Origin: Sphingopyxis indica
GTDB lineage: Bacteria; Pseudomonadota; Alphaproteobacteria; Sphingomonadales; Sphingomonadaceae
Reading direction: 5' to 3'
DNA: 64,000 nt
Assembly (NCBI RefSeq): GCF_900188185.1
Contig: NZ_FZPA01000001.1
Coordinates: forward strand, 310,001-374,000
Notes under the pieces: model-generated
The model's input: only the letters and a program-made list of their open reading frames with translations
Told to the model about the DNA's origin: nothing
Databases searched by the model: none
Translations under genes and position numbers: made by a program
In this document: one piece after another, positions 47,305 through 55,225 of the stretch
Layout: each line of letters starts with the position of its first letter
Position numbering within the stretch: position 1 is the stretch's first letter

Positions 47305-47377
47305 ATGATAAATAGGGCAGCAATCGGTCGCAAGCCGCCATTATCCTCCGATATGCCGGGTCCGCCGACGTCGCAGC

Positions 47378-47797
47378 TTATCCGCCGCTCGCCGGGCCCT
47401 TTAGCTCGACGATATTGCCTTCGGGATCGCTGATATAGATCGACGGGCCTTCGCCCTCGGCGCCGTAGCGTTGGCCGGCCTGCTCGATCGCGACGTCGTG
47501 GCGGGCGAGGTGGGCGCGGATTGCGGGCTCGTCGAAGGGTTCGATGGCGAGCGCGAAATGGTCGACGTTGCGGCCTTCGCGTCCCGGCGGCGCGCCGCCC
47601 ATCGCGCCGAGCTTTCCATCCACGGGCACGAGGTCGATCAGCGCGCGGCCGGCGCGGAGCTGATGCAGGCCGATTTCGGGTTGCGCGCGTTCGTCGGTGC
47701 AGCCGAGCACCTGTTTGTAGAAGCCGAGCATCCGGTCGAGGTCGACGACGCGCAGGACGATATGGTCGAGGCCGCGCAGCGCAAAGGGCGTGGTCAT
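47378..47797 (-). CDS. Glyoxalase/bleomycin-resistance family (VOC) protein
   Basis: Small vicinal-oxygen-chelate protein of 139 residues. It shows the two beta-alpha-beta-beta-beta modules, with LDHIVLRVVDLDRMLGFYKQVLG at the start (metal His in LDHI), VDHFALAI in the middle and the terminal SIYISDPEGNIVELKG with the metal Glu. AGGAG precedes the ATG. It is divergent from DUF427. Substrate unknown; such proteins act as lyases, dioxygenases or resistance factors. Confidence 0.92.
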   Translation of the reverse strand: MTTPFALRGLDHIVLRVVDLDRMLGFYKQVLGCTDERAQPEIGLHQLRAGRALIDLVPVDGKLGAMGGAPPGREGRNVDHFALAIEPFDEPAIRAHLARHDVAIEQAGQRYGAEGEGPSIYISDPEGNIVELKGPASGG

Positions 47798-47940
47798 TTT
47801 TTTCTCCTGCTTGCTGCGACCCGATCCCCGGTCCAGGTCGATTCCATCGCTTCGATATAGGGCGGGCCGCTTCGCTGTCCAATCGCACCACTGGCGCGGC
47901 GGGCGGACAGCCCCCATCTGGCAGGCGAAGGAGACGTCAT

Positions 47941-48324
47941 ATGACCGAGCGCGTGAAACGGATACCGGGCGCCGACCACCCGATCGACATCGTCCCCTGT
48001 TCGGGCCGCGTCGTGGTGCGGGTCGGCGACCGGGTGATCGCCGACAGCCACGATGCCTTGACCCTGTGCGAAGCCGACTATCCTCCGGTGCAATATATAC
48101 CGCGCAAGGATGTCGACATGGCGGTGCTCGCCCCGTCCGCACACCGCAGCTATTGCCCCTATAAGGGCGAGGCGGGCTATTTCGACCTCGTGCTGCCGGG
48201 GGCGCAGGAACGCAATGCGGTATGGACCTATGAAGCGCCCTATGACACGGTCGCTGCGATCGCGGGCCATGTCGCTTTCTATCCCGACCCGGTGACGATC
48301 ATGGTCGAACAGCCCGGCGATTGA
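47941..48324 (+). CDS. DUF427 domain protein
   Basis: Single DUF427 domain (127 residues), a compact beta fold with no established activity. Family landmarks are SGRVVVRVGDRVIADSHDALTL, then YYIPR-type QYIPRKDV, TYCPYKGEA-like SYCPYKGEAGYFD, and NAVWTYEAPYDTVAAIAGHVAFYPD. AAGGAG lies upstream of the ATG. The glyoxalase gene is divergent and the DGPF-protein gene follows after 122 bp. No function can be assigned. Confidence 0.9.
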   Translation: MTERVKRIPGADHPIDIVPCSGRVVVRVGDRVIADSHDALTLCEADYPPVQYIPRKDVDMAVLAPSAHRSYCPYKGEAGYFDLVLPGAQERNAVWTYEAPYDTVAAIAGHVAFYPDPVTIMVEQPGD

Positions 48325-48446
48325 CGGGTCGCGCCGGGCGCGCAACGTGGTGCCGAATTTTTTTTGAGCGGCGTGTCGATTTTGCGCCGGCCGGTTCGTC
48401 GTGTTGGTACGAGGCCGCTGGTGGCCCGCCAATGAGGAGATGACCG

Positions 48447-48878
48447 ATGCGTGTGATGGTGTTCGTGAAAGCGACCGAGGACAGCGAGCAGGGCATGACG
48501 CCCTCGCCCGAACTCGATCAGATGTTCGTCGATATGGGCAAGTTCAACGAGGAGCTGGTCAATGCCGGCGTGATGGTCGCCGGCGACGGCCTCAAACCCT
48601 CTTCGTTCGGCAAGCGCGTTGCGTTCGACGGCCCCAGCCGGACCGTGATCGACGGCCCCTTCGCCGAGACGCGCGAGCTGGTTGCCGGCTATTGGCTGTG
48701 GGAAGTCAAGGATATGGACGAGGCCGTCGAATGGGTGAAGCGCTGTCCCAACCCGATGTTCGGGCCGAGCGAGATCGAGATTCGCCCGCTCTATGAGATG
48801 GAGGATTTCGCCGATATCATCCCGCCCGAAGCGGCCGCGATCCATGACGGCGTCGGCGAGAAGCTCGCGAAGAGCTGA
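48447..48878 (+). CDS. YCII-related DGPF-domain protein
   Basis: Small ferredoxin-like-fold protein of 143 residues with the motif VIDGPFAETRELVAGYWLWEVKDMDEAVEWV, cited by its core DGPFAETRE, which defines DGPF proteins. AGGAG precedes the ATG at 48447. It lies 39 bp upstream of an ECF42-type sigma factor gene, the conserved neighbourhood of this family; the sigma factor probably controls it. Molecular function unknown. Confidence 0.92.
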   Translation: MRVMVFVKATEDSEQGMTPSPELDQMFVDMGKFNEELVNAGVMVAGDGLKPSSFGKRVAFDGPSRTVIDGPFAETRELVAGYWLWEVKDMDEAVEWVKRCPNPMFGPSEIEIRPLYEMEDFADIIPPEAAAIHDGVGEKLAKS

Positions 48879-48917
48879 CCCCTTGCCCGCCCCGCCATGC
48901 GCTTCTAACCCTTGCGC

Positions 48918-50177
48918 ATGGCGGCGGACGCAACCCATCGTGCGATCGAGGCAGTCTTTCGGATCGAACGGGCGCGGCTGATTGCGACGCTTGCGCGGAT
49001 GACGCGCGACGTCGACCGCGCCGAGGAACTGGCGCAGGACGCGCTGATGCTCGCGCTCGCCGAATGGCCCAGGGCGGGGGTGCCCGCCAATCCGGGCGCC
49101 TGGCTGACCGCGGCGGCGAAACGCCGCGCGATCGACGGCTTTCGGCGCAGCGCGATGCAGGAGCGCAAACATGCCGAGATCGCCCGCGAGGCGGATGGCG
49201 CGTGCGACATGAGCATCGAACACCTCGAAGCGCGGCTCGACGACGATCTGGGCGACGAGCTGCTCGGGCTGATCTTCGCCGCCTGCCATCCGGTGCTTTC
49301 GCCCGAGGCGCGCGCGGCGCTGACCTTGCGGCTCGTCGGCGGGCTGACGACCCTGGAGATTGCGCGTGCCTTTCTGTCGAACGAGGCGGCGATCGCGGCG
49401 CGGATCACGCGGGCCAAGAAGGCGATCGCCAAGGCGGGGGTCGCGTTCGAGGTGCCCCGCGGCCGGGCGCTCGCGCCGCGGCTCGCGTCGGTGCTCGAGG
49501 TGGTCTATCTGATCTTCAACGAAGGCTATGCCGCGACGAGCGGACCCGATCTGGTGCGCCCGCCGCTCTGCGCCGAGGCGCAGCGGCTCGGGCGCATTCT
49601 CGCGGGGCTGATGCCCGAAGAGCCCGAGGTGCTGGCGCTGCTCGCGCTGATGGAAATTCAGGCGTCGCGGCTCGCGGCTCGCGCCGGCGCCGACGGCGCC
49701 TTCGTGCCGCTGACCGAGCAGAACCGCGCGCGCTGGGATCAGCTGCTCATCCGGCGCGGATTGAAGGCGCTGGAGCGGGTCGATGCGCTCGGCGGCGCCG
49801 ATGGGCCCTATGCGCTGCAGGCGGCGCTCGCGGCGTGCCATGCCCGGGCGCGGCGGGCGGAGGACACCGACTGGAAGCGGATCGCGGCGCTTTACGACCG
49901 GTTGGGGCAGGTGATGCCGTCGCCGGTGGTCGAGCTCAACCGCGCGGTCGCGCACAGCATGGCGTTCGGGCCAGAGGCGGGGCTGGCGCTCGTCGATGCG
50001 ATCGCCGGGGAGGCGGCCTTGCGAAACTATGCCCCGCTCCCCGCGGCGCGCGGCGACTTCCTGCTGCGCGCGGGACGCAAGGCCGAGGCGAAGGCGGCGT
50101 TCGAGGCGGCTGCGGCGCTGACCGCGAACGAGCGCGAGCGCGATTTCCTGCTGGGGCGGGCGGCGGCGTGCCGCTGA
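48918..50177 (+). CDS. ECF-type RNA polymerase sigma factor, ECF42 group with C-terminal TPR-like domain
   Basis: Sigma factor of 419 residues. The region 2 helix contains RDVDRAEELAQDALMLALAEWP and FRRSAMQERK, and region 4 contains LTLRLVGGLTTLEIARAFLSNEAAIAARITRAKKAI. A long C-terminal extension (about residues 190-419: NEGYAATSGPDLVRPPLCAEAQRLGR, then TPR-like helices to the end) identifies ECF42, a group without anti-sigma factors in which the extension is needed for activity. Paired with a DGPF gene as usual. ATG at 48918 is preferred over the TTG two codons earlier. Confidence 0.93.
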   Translation: MAADATHRAIEAVFRIERARLIATLARMTRDVDRAEELAQDALMLALAEWPRAGVPANPGAWLTAAAKRRAIDGFRRSAMQERKHAEIAREADGACDMSIEHLEARLDDDLGDELLGLIFAACHPVLSPEARAALTLRLVGGLTTLEIARAFLSNEAAIAARITRAKKAIAKAGVAFEVPRGRALAPRLASVLEVVYLIFNEGYAATSGPDLVRPPLCAEAQRLGRILAGLMPEEPEVLALLALMEIQASRLAARAGADGAFVPLTEQNRARWDQLLIRRGLKALERVDALGGADGPYALQAALAACHARARRAEDTDWKRIAALYDRLGQVMPSPVVELNRAVAHSMAFGPEAGLALVDAIAGEAALRNYAPLPAARGDFLLRAGRKAEAKAAFEAAAALTANERERDFLLGRAAACR

Positions 50178-50824
50178 CGGTCGAAGCGATCGGTGCCGAG
50201 GCGCAGCCGCTGTGCATGCTCGACGATTTCGCGCCGCGCCCCGACGCGCTGCGCGCGGTCGCCGCCGCGGCGGAGTTCGAGGCTGCGAAGCATCATTATC
50301 CCGGTATCCGCGGGCCGATCCCCGGTTCCTATCTGGAGAGCCAGCTGCCGATCATCGCCGCGGCCGTGCGCGCGGTTTTCGGCGGCAGCGGCGCGGTCGA
50401 CCTGATCGACGCGAGCTTTTCGATCGTCACCACGCCGCCCGCGGCGCTGAGCGTCGCGCAGCGGCTGCCGCATTGCGACGCCTTCACCCCCGACCGCATC
50501 GCGCTCGTCCATTATCTGTCGCCCGACGGCGGCGACGGGACGGCCTTTTACCGGCACCGCGCGACGGGTTTCGAATGCGTGACCGAGGAGCGCCGCGCCG
50601 CCTATTTCGCCGCGCTCGCCGCCGAGCCCGAACCGCCGCCGGCCTATGTCGCCGGCGATACCGGGGCGTTCGAAGTCGTGCATCGCGCCGAAGCGCGCTA
50701 CAACCGCGCGCTGCTCTATCGCAGCTGGAATCTGCACAGCGGGGCGATCGCGCCCGATGCCGCGCTGTCCGCCGATCCGCTCGACGGGCGGCTGACGGTC
50801 ACCGCCTTTCTGTCGATGCGTTGA
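50168..50824 (+). CDS. DUF6445-like protein, possible 2-oxoglutarate/iron-type fold
   Basis: The 218-residue product contains LDDFAPRPDALRAVAAAAEF, HHYPGIRGPIPGSYLES and PDRIALVHYLSPDGGDGTAFYRHRATGFECV, a pattern of the DUF6445 family, and RSWNLHSGAI near the end. His residues in VHYLSP, YRHRATG and NLHSG could form a metal site, but this is not certain. The GTG start overlaps the sigma factor gene by 10 bp; an ATG at 50215 is an alternative. Coexpression with the ECF42 gene is likely. Function unknown. Confidence 0.65.
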   Translation: MPLTVEAIGAEAQPLCMLDDFAPRPDALRAVAAAAEFEAAKHHYPGIRGPIPGSYLESQLPIIAAAVRAVFGGSGAVDLIDASFSIVTTPPAALSVAQRLPHCDAFTPDRIALVHYLSPDGGDGTAFYRHRATGFECVTEERRAAYFAALAAEPEPPPAYVAGDTGAFEVVHRAEARYNRALLYRSWNLHSGAIAPDAALSADPLDGRLTVTAFLSMR

Positions 50825-50893
50825 GGCGGTCTTTCCCCTGTCACGATTTCGTGCCATTTTGGCGCAGGGTCGGCGATGGTGAGGGAGTCGGCG

Positions 50894-52147
50894 ATGCGGA
50901 TGGCGGGGATTTTCGGCGCAGCCTGTGGGCTGGCGCTGGTGCCGGCGATGGCACTGGCGGTTTCGATGACGAGCCTGAAGGGCGCCGGGATGGAGGCCGA
51001 TTACGGCAGCTATGCCCCGGGAGGCGATTGCAGCCGCGAGCCGCGGATCGCGATCGGCGACGATGGTTTCGCCTTTACCGCGGCCGGGCGCACCGTCGCG
51101 GGCCGGCCGTTCGAATGGGCGGCGAGCTTTTTCGGCAACAGCTATGAAGGCATCAGCAACGCCTTCTTTCCCTTTCCCAGGACCGCCGACGATTACGGGA
51201 TGGTTCTGCTGACCACGAGCTCCGACGAGAAACGCGGGACGCTGCTCGTCGAGTCCAATGTGGCGCCGGGGCAGCGCATCGACGCGTTCGAGGGCGCGTT
51301 CGTGCGGCCCGAACCCTATGTCCGCTGCAAGGGCACCGAGGTCGCGGTTCCCGATGCGCCGCCGCCGGCGCCCGCGGTGCCGCTCGACTGGACCAATCTC
51401 GCCTCGCTCGAGGGCCAGTATCAGGGCGGCTTCGATGCGTTCGACGCCGGGCCGGTCGCGGCGGTGATCCGAAGCCTGATGGGGCCGAAGCTCGGCACGC
51501 TGAAGGCCAATCTGCAGGTCGGCGGGCCGCTGAACCGCGAAGGCGGCCTCTATTATTTCTCCGGCAACGCGCCGCATCGGGGCGGCGAGGATCAGGCCTA
51601 TGTGCTGATCGACCCGCGGCGCCGCGCGGTGCAGGTCGGGCTGTGGGAACGCGGCAGTCTGAAAATCTATCTGGCGGGCAGCACGACACGCCTGCCGCTG
51701 CCGCGCGACATTGCGGCGATGGTCGCGAAGAGCCCGCCCGAGGGGGCGGTCGCGGCGCCCGGAACGCCGTGGGAGGTCGTGCCGGCCGAGGGCCGCGCGC
51801 CGCTCGCCTATGTCGACGCCGCCGCCTCGCCGCGCATCCGCTCGATCACCATCTTCTGCGACAGCGGCCGCCCGGCGCTCGCGATGCTGACGGTGAAGCC
51901 GATCACCGAGCGGCCGGTGACGCTGACATGGAATTTCAACGGCCGCACGACCAATCTCGCGATGATCCAGAGCAACAGGGAGGCGACTTTCTGGCAGGCG
52001 GGTTTGTCGGGATCGCCGCTGATCGCGCAGATCGAGCAGGGACGCGATCCCGCCTATCTGCGCATCAACGGCACGCTGGAGGGGCAGGCGGCGCTGACCG
52101 GGGCGAGCGCTGCGCTCAATGTCGCGCTGAAAGGGTGCGGGCGTTAG
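50894..52147 (+). CDS. Large exported protein of unknown function
   Basis: Not recognised. The 417-residue product has a signal peptide (IFGAACGLALVPAMALA) and a mature part rich in beta structure, with a proline linker (PDAPPPAPAVP, about residue 155). There are four Cys in the mature region (GGDCSREP, VRCKGTE, IFCDSGRP, LKGCGR), which may form two disulfides. GAGGGAG precedes the ATG at 50894. It probably stays in the periplasm or outer envelope. No neighbour gives a clue. Confidence 0.75.
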   Translation: MRMAGIFGAACGLALVPAMALAVSMTSLKGAGMEADYGSYAPGGDCSREPRIAIGDDGFAFTAAGRTVAGRPFEWAASFFGNSYEGISNAFFPFPRTADDYGMVLLTTSSDEKRGTLLVESNVAPGQRIDAFEGAFVRPEPYVRCKGTEVAVPDAPPPAPAVPLDWTNLASLEGQYQGGFDAFDAGPVAAVIRSLMGPKLGTLKANLQVGGPLNREGGLYYFSGNAPHRGGEDQAYVLIDPRRRAVQVGLWERGSLKIYLAGSTTRLPLPRDIAAMVAKSPPEGAVAAPGTPWEVVPAEGRAPLAYVDAAASPRIRSITIFCDSGRPALAMLTVKPITERPVTLTWNFNGRTTNLAMIQSNREATFWQAGLSGSPLIAQIEQGRDPAYLRINGTLEGQAALTGASAALNVALKGCGR

Positions 52148-52170
52148 GCAATCGCTTTGACCGAGTAGGT

Positions 52171-52259
52171 GCGTGTGCTCCCGCGAAGGCGGGAGCCCAT
52201 CACCTGCCGGCTCGATCTTGCACCGGTCGGAGATGGGTCCCCGCCTTCGCGGGGACACA
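52171..52259. repeat. Two-palindrome repeat unit (family A, inverted order)
   Basis: Left arm GCTCCCGCGAAGGCGGGAGC (52175-52194) and right arm GTCCCCGCCTTCGCGGGGAC (52235-52254). The order of the two palindrome types is reversed relative to 5218-5303. It fills part of the 275-bp gap before the PRC-like gene. Confidence 0.9.
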
Positions 52260-52422
52260 CGGATTTTAGAAGCGCTGCGTTCAAAGGCGATCGGGCGCTG
52301 ACGCCCCCCTCGCAACCCTCGGCCCGTCGCGCTCCCTGCACGGTCCGGCACCCTGCCGTTGGCGCCGGCGCGACGACTGTGAAAGCGGGACGTTTTTCGC
52401 CCGTTTTTCGCAGGAGATATCC

Positions 52423-52965
52423 ATGCCAAAGCCGCTCGGCTTGCTCGCTTCGCTGTGCCTCGCCGCGGCCGCCGTTCCCGTTGCCGCCGCCCAGAACCCG
52501 GCCCCCGCCACCGCGCTGATCCCCGGCGCCAAAGTCTATGACAATGCCGGCGAAGAGGTAGGGACGATCGCCAAGGTGGCCGGCGACAAGGTTGCGGTGG
52601 TGATCGATGGCAACGGCCTTGTCGTGCCGAAGAACGCATTCGTCGACGGCAAGAAGGGACCGTCGCTGAAGGCACCGAAGGCGAAGATACTGGCGGTGCT
52701 GCATCAGGCCGAAAAGGACGCCGCGGCGGTCGAGGTCGCGCTGAAGCCCGGCGCCGAAGTGCGCACCGCCGACGGCGCCGATGTGCTCGGCAAGGTCGCG
52801 AGCGTGAACCCGCAGGGCGCGGTGCTCGCGACGAGCGAGGGCAATATCACCATGCCGCGCGCCGCTTTCTTCCTGTCCGGCAAGGGGCTGGCGGTGAAGG
52901 TCACCAAGGAAGGCTTTGCCGAGGGCGTCAAGGCCGCGAAGAAGCGGCAGGCCGAGGGACGCTGA
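52423..52965 (+). CDS. Exported protein with two PRC-barrel-like repeats
   Basis: Product of 180 residues with a signal peptide (LLASLCLAAAAVPVAAAQ) and two similar beta units. GAKVYDNAGEEVGTIAKV...VVPKNAFV lies at residues 35-74 and GAEVRTADGADVLGKVASV...TMPRAAFF at about 109-148. The second copies the first with the same turn positions, as in PRC-barrel-like duplications. The C-terminal helix is basic. AGGAGATATCC stands before the ATG. Common in sphingomonads; function unknown. Confidence 0.8.
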   Translation: MPKPLGLLASLCLAAAAVPVAAAQNPAPATALIPGAKVYDNAGEEVGTIAKVAGDKVAVVIDGNGLVVPKNAFVDGKKGPSLKAPKAKILAVLHQAEKDAAAVEVALKPGAEVRTADGADVLGKVASVNPQGAVLATSEGNITMPRAAFFLSGKGLAVKVTKEGFAEGVKAAKKRQAEGR

Positions 52966-52994
52966 GCCGCGCGGGCCGTGGCGCGGAAGGATCG

Positions 52995-53171
52995 TCAGCC
53001 CTTTTCCTTTTCGGCGCGGGCGGTTTCGGCGCGGATGACCCGGTCGGCCATCGCGCGCCACGCGGCGGCGGCGCGCAAATTGCGCTCGCGCACCCGATCG
53101 AGGACGGAGCCCGCCGCGTCGGCGGTGCATTTTTCAGCCTGCGTCAGATAGAAGTCGCTGCTCGCCGACAC
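52995..53171 (-). CDS. Small protein of 58 residues in the cold-shock operon
   Basis: Unrecognised small protein, mostly helical: SDFYLTQAEKCTADAAGSVL followed by DRVRERNLRAAAAWRAMADR and a charged tail. It has no signal peptide. The GTG start at 53171 has a strong AAAGGAG ribosome-binding site at 7-bp spacing, and the gene follows the 54-residue ORF after 19 bp on the same strand. The composition and the good start argue for a real gene. It is too short for most gene callers. Confidence 0.65.
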   Translation of the reverse strand: MSASSDFYLTQAEKCTADAAGSVLDRVRERNLRAAAAWRAMADRVIRAETARAEKEKG

Positions 53172-53190
53172 GCGCTTGCTCCTTTGTCGA

Positions 53191-53355
53191 TCAGTCGATC
53201 ATGTCGGCGATGAGCCGGGCGAGCTCGCGCCGCGACAGCGTCGGCGAGCGGCGGCGCGGCGCCGCGGGCGCAATCGCCTTGCCCGCGAGGGACAGTGCGA
53301 CGAGGCGCGGAAAAATCGGGGTGGTTGCGGTTGTCGTAATCATCATCTTTATCAT
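53191..53355 (-). CDS. Small basic protein of 54 residues in the cold-shock operon
   Basis: Unrecognised. The N terminus is polar and Thr-rich (MITTTATTPIF), the middle is mildly hydrophobic (LVALSLAGKAIAPAA), and the C terminus is RRRSPTLSRRELARLIADMID, a charged helix ending in the stop. The start is not certain: ATG at 53355, 53346 or 53343, or TTG at 53376, none with a strong ribosome-binding site. It lies between the IF-1 paralogue and the 58-residue ORF on the same strand. Confidence 0.5.
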   Translation of the reverse strand: MIKMMITTTATTPIFPRLVALSLAGKAIAPAAPRRRSPTLSRRELARLIADMID

Positions 53356-53389
53356 TCGTCTTTGCTTGGTTTTCAAAATCAGCGGGCGG

Positions 53390-53644
53390 TCATCGCCGCC
53401 TGCGCTGCCCGTTCACGGGCGCATTGCCGCGTTCGCGATAGATCACGCGGCCCTTGGTCAGGTCATAGGGCGTCATTTCGACGCGCACCGCGTCGCCGAC
53501 GACCGACCGGATGCGATAGCGTCGCATCCGGCCGGCGGTATAGGCGATGATGCGGTGACCATTTTCGAGCACGACGCCGAAACGGGCGTCGGGCAGGATT
53601 TCATCGATCACACCATCGAGGGTGAGAATGTCTTCCTTGGACAA
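53390..53644 (-). CDS. infA: Translation initiation factor IF-1 paralogue
   Basis: OB-fold protein of 84 residues. It keeps the IF-1 pattern [21 protein letters not shown] and [24 protein letters not shown], which contact the ribosomal A site, but adds a basic C-terminal tail (NGQRRRR). The start is TTG with a nearby GAGGA. The sequence is less close to the standard IF-1 than expected for the housekeeping copy and lies 17 bp after a cold-shock gene, so a stress-specific paralogue is likely. Whether a second infA exists cannot be judged from this window. Confidence 0.9.
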   Translation of the reverse strand: MSKEDILTLDGVIDEILPDARFGVVLENGHRIIAYTAGRMRRYRIRSVVGDAVRVEMTPYDLTKGRVIYRERGNAPVNGQRRRR

Positions 53645-53661
53645 ATCCTCAAAGAGCCGGA

Positions 53662-53868
53662 TCAGGCCGACTGGAGATTGACCGCGGACGTCTTGCCGCG
53701 CTGGTCGGTCTCCAGGTCATAGGTGATCCGCTGGTCCTTGTTGAGCGTGCCCATTCCGGCGCGCTCGACGGCGGTGATGTGGACGAAGGCGTCGCCCGAG
53801 CCATCTTCATTCGAGATGAAGCCATAGCCCTTGTCGGTGTTGAAGAATTTTACGGTGCCGGTCGGCAT
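53662..53868 (-). CDS. cspA: Cold-shock domain protein (CspA family)
   Basis: Single-stranded nucleic-acid-binding protein of 68 residues that melts RNA structure. It shows [18 protein letters not shown] (RNP1 is KGYGFI) and DAFVHIT (RNP2), then the family C-terminal strand. AAGGAAA precedes the ATG. The 5' leader contains the hairpin arms CCACCAGC/CACCGGTGG near 53897-53921, which may matter for temperature control. It is the first gene of a four-gene run with infA and two small ORFs. Confidence 0.96.
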   Translation of the reverse strand: MPTGTVKFFNTDKGYGFISNEDGSGDAFVHITAVERAGMGTLNKDQRITYDLETDQRGKTSAVNLQSA

Positions 53869-54056
53869 GGGGTGTTTCCTTTCACGAAAACGAAAATTCC
53901 ACCAGCAAAAGCACCGGTGGAGCTGGTAGCGTGTGAAGGGAAGTATCCGCCACGGAGGCATCTATTTTCCGTCGCAGGCGACGTTAGCGCGGACCATATG
54001 GAATATTTTCGGGCAAAAGTCAATTGGCGCCAGATTTATAGGGCAGGTTCCCTGGA

Positions 54057-54097
54057 TACAGGACGCAATATTTCCAGTTATTTTATAGCGTCCTGTA
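54057..54097. promoter_or_regulatory. Unexplained inverted repeat, 14 bp arms
   Basis: TACAGGACGCAATA (54057-54070) and TATAGCGTCCTGTA (54084-54097) are inverted copies with a single mismatch, spaced by 13 bp. The 10 outer bases match perfectly. It could be an operator, a recombination site or an RNA hairpin. It lies in the AT-rich block upstream of the ars genes, about 235 bp before arsR. Confidence 0.5.
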
Positions 54098-54300
54098 CGA
54101 ATTGGAGCCCTTTTCGACCAATGCGGGTCGCCGTGATTGCGCCAGACAGCCCGCTGGCGAGGCGCGGCGCGCAGCAGGGGCTGGGTCCAGGGGCCGGTGC
54201 CCCTGCAAGCGATGCAACGCTGTCCAGCGGACTGTCCGGCACAACCGCACGGAGGCGGGCCGCACTGGAATTGCAAATTGACGCTCGAAGCGCGATATGT

Positions 54301-54322
54301 CATTTCCATTTTTTTCGAAATG
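54301..54322 (+). promoter_or_regulatory. Candidate ArsR operator
   Basis: A dyad CATTTC-N10-GAAATG lies 11 bp upstream of the arsR ATG, the usual place for an ArsR autoregulatory site. It overlaps the region of the expected ribosome-binding site, so the assignment is tentative. Confidence 0.3.
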
Positions 54323-54333
54323 AGGATTCGCCG

Positions 54334-54678
54334 ATGAAAGCCGATGCAGCCGTCGATGCCTTGAGTGCTCTTGCGCAGGAGCATCGCCTCGCGCTGTTCC
54401 GTCTGCTCGTGCAGGCGGGAGAGGCTGGCCTGACGGCTGGTGTCATCGCTGAAAAACTGGGCGTTCCCAACAGCTCGCTGTCGTTTCATCTTGCGCAGCT
54501 GCGCAAAGCCGGGCTGGTCTTGCAGCAGCGACAGCATCGTTCGATCATCTATCGGGCGAACTATTCGGCGATGAATGCGCTGGTCGCCTACCTTATGGAA
54601 AATTGCTGTGCCGGCACCGCCGATTGCGGCGCTGCCACGACTTGTGGCACCCCTGCACAGGAAAGGGAAAGTGCGTGA
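54334..54678 (+). CDS. arsR: Arsenic-responsive repressor ArsR (CC-x5-C type)
   Basis: Winged-helix SmtB/ArsR-family repressor of 114 residues: ALAQEHRLALFRLLVQAG, VIAEKLGVPNSSLSFHLAQLRKAGLV (recognition helix), RSIIYRANY. The metal site is not the ELCVCDLC-type but a C-terminal cluster ENCCAGTADC (Cys91, Cys92, Cys98). This CC-x5-C arrangement is that of the Acidithiobacillus-type ArsR and should bind As(III). It leads arsR-arsC-aquaglyceroporin. Confidence 0.92.
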   Translation: MKADAAVDALSALAQEHRLALFRLLVQAGEAGLTAGVIAEKLGVPNSSLSFHLAQLRKAGLVLQQRQHRSIIYRANYSAMNALVAYLMENCCAGTADCGAATTCGTPAQERESA

Positions 54679-54715
54679 AACATCTGCACGTCCGTCCGAA
54701 GTCGATCGGTGCGGC

Positions 54716-55225
54716 ATGACCCAAATGTTCAACGTCCTGTTCCTTTGCACCGGCAATTCGGCGCGTTCGATCCTGGCCGAAGCGATCCTGAACCGCGAAG
54801 GTGCGGGCCGGTTCAAAGCTTTTTCGGCCGGCAGCTTTCCAAAGGGCGAGGTGCATCCAGCCGCTTTGGCGCTGCTCGGCGAGCTCGACTATCCGGTCAA
54901 AGGCTATCGCTCCAAGAGCTGGGAGGAATTTGCGGCGCCCGATGCGCCTCCGCTCGATTTCATCTTCACCGTTTGCGACAATGCCGCCGGGGAAGTTTGC
55001 CCTATCTGGCCGGGCAAGCCGGTGGCGGCGCATTGGGGGGTCGAAGATCCCGCAGCCGTCGAGGGCGAGGGGCAGCGCGAAGCATTTTGGCAAGCCTATC
55101 TGGCGCTCAAGCGGCGCATCGACCTGCTCATTGCGCTTCCGCTGGAGAGCCTTGATGAATTGAGCGTTGCGGAAAGCTTGCGCGCTATCGGCAGGACGGC
55201 TGACGAGGAGGCCGCGCTTGGCTGA
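54716..55225 (+). CDS. arsC: Arsenate reductase, thioredoxin-coupled (LMW phosphatase type)
   Basis: Reduces arsenate to arsenite. The 169-residue protein has the P-loop CTGNSARS (Cys11, C-x5-R) and two further Cys, TVCDNAAGEVC (about 87 and 95), matching the resolving cysteines of the S. aureus type that relay to thioredoxin. The start MTQMFNVLFLC lies 38 bp after the arsR stop. The aquaporin gene overlaps its 3' end by 8 bp. Confidence 0.93.
   Translation: MTQMFNVLFLCTGNSARSILAEAILNREGAGRFKAFSAGSFPKGEVHPAALALLGELDYPVKGYRSKSWEEFAAPDAPPLDFIFTVCDNAAGEVCPIWPGKPVAAHWGVEDPAAVEGEGQREAFWQAYLALKRRIDLLIALPLESLDELSVAESLRAIGRTADEEAALG

Larger units (their letters stand above)
46872..47377. other. 506-bp gap with repeats, no gene seen
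   Basis: The region holds the CAAAGTTCAG motif (47022-47045), the 23-nt tag shared with 36702-36724 (47196-47218) and the palindrome pair at 47232-47304. Short frames are present, but none has a ribosome-binding site or protein-like composition. Confidence 0.7.
53869..54333. other. 465-bp gap between cspA and arsR with an AT-rich block
   Basis: Contains the csp leader with a hairpin, an AT-rich segment of about 140 bp (53960-54100), the 14-bp inverted repeat at 54057-54097 and a G/C-rich part with no gene. No RNA gene was recognised. The lower GC of this block compared with both flanks suggests an acquired segment. Confidence 0.6.

Noticed and set aside
50027..52675. Open frame of 882 codons antisense to three genes
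   Set aside because: Crosses gene borders and a palindromic repeat; no domain recognised.
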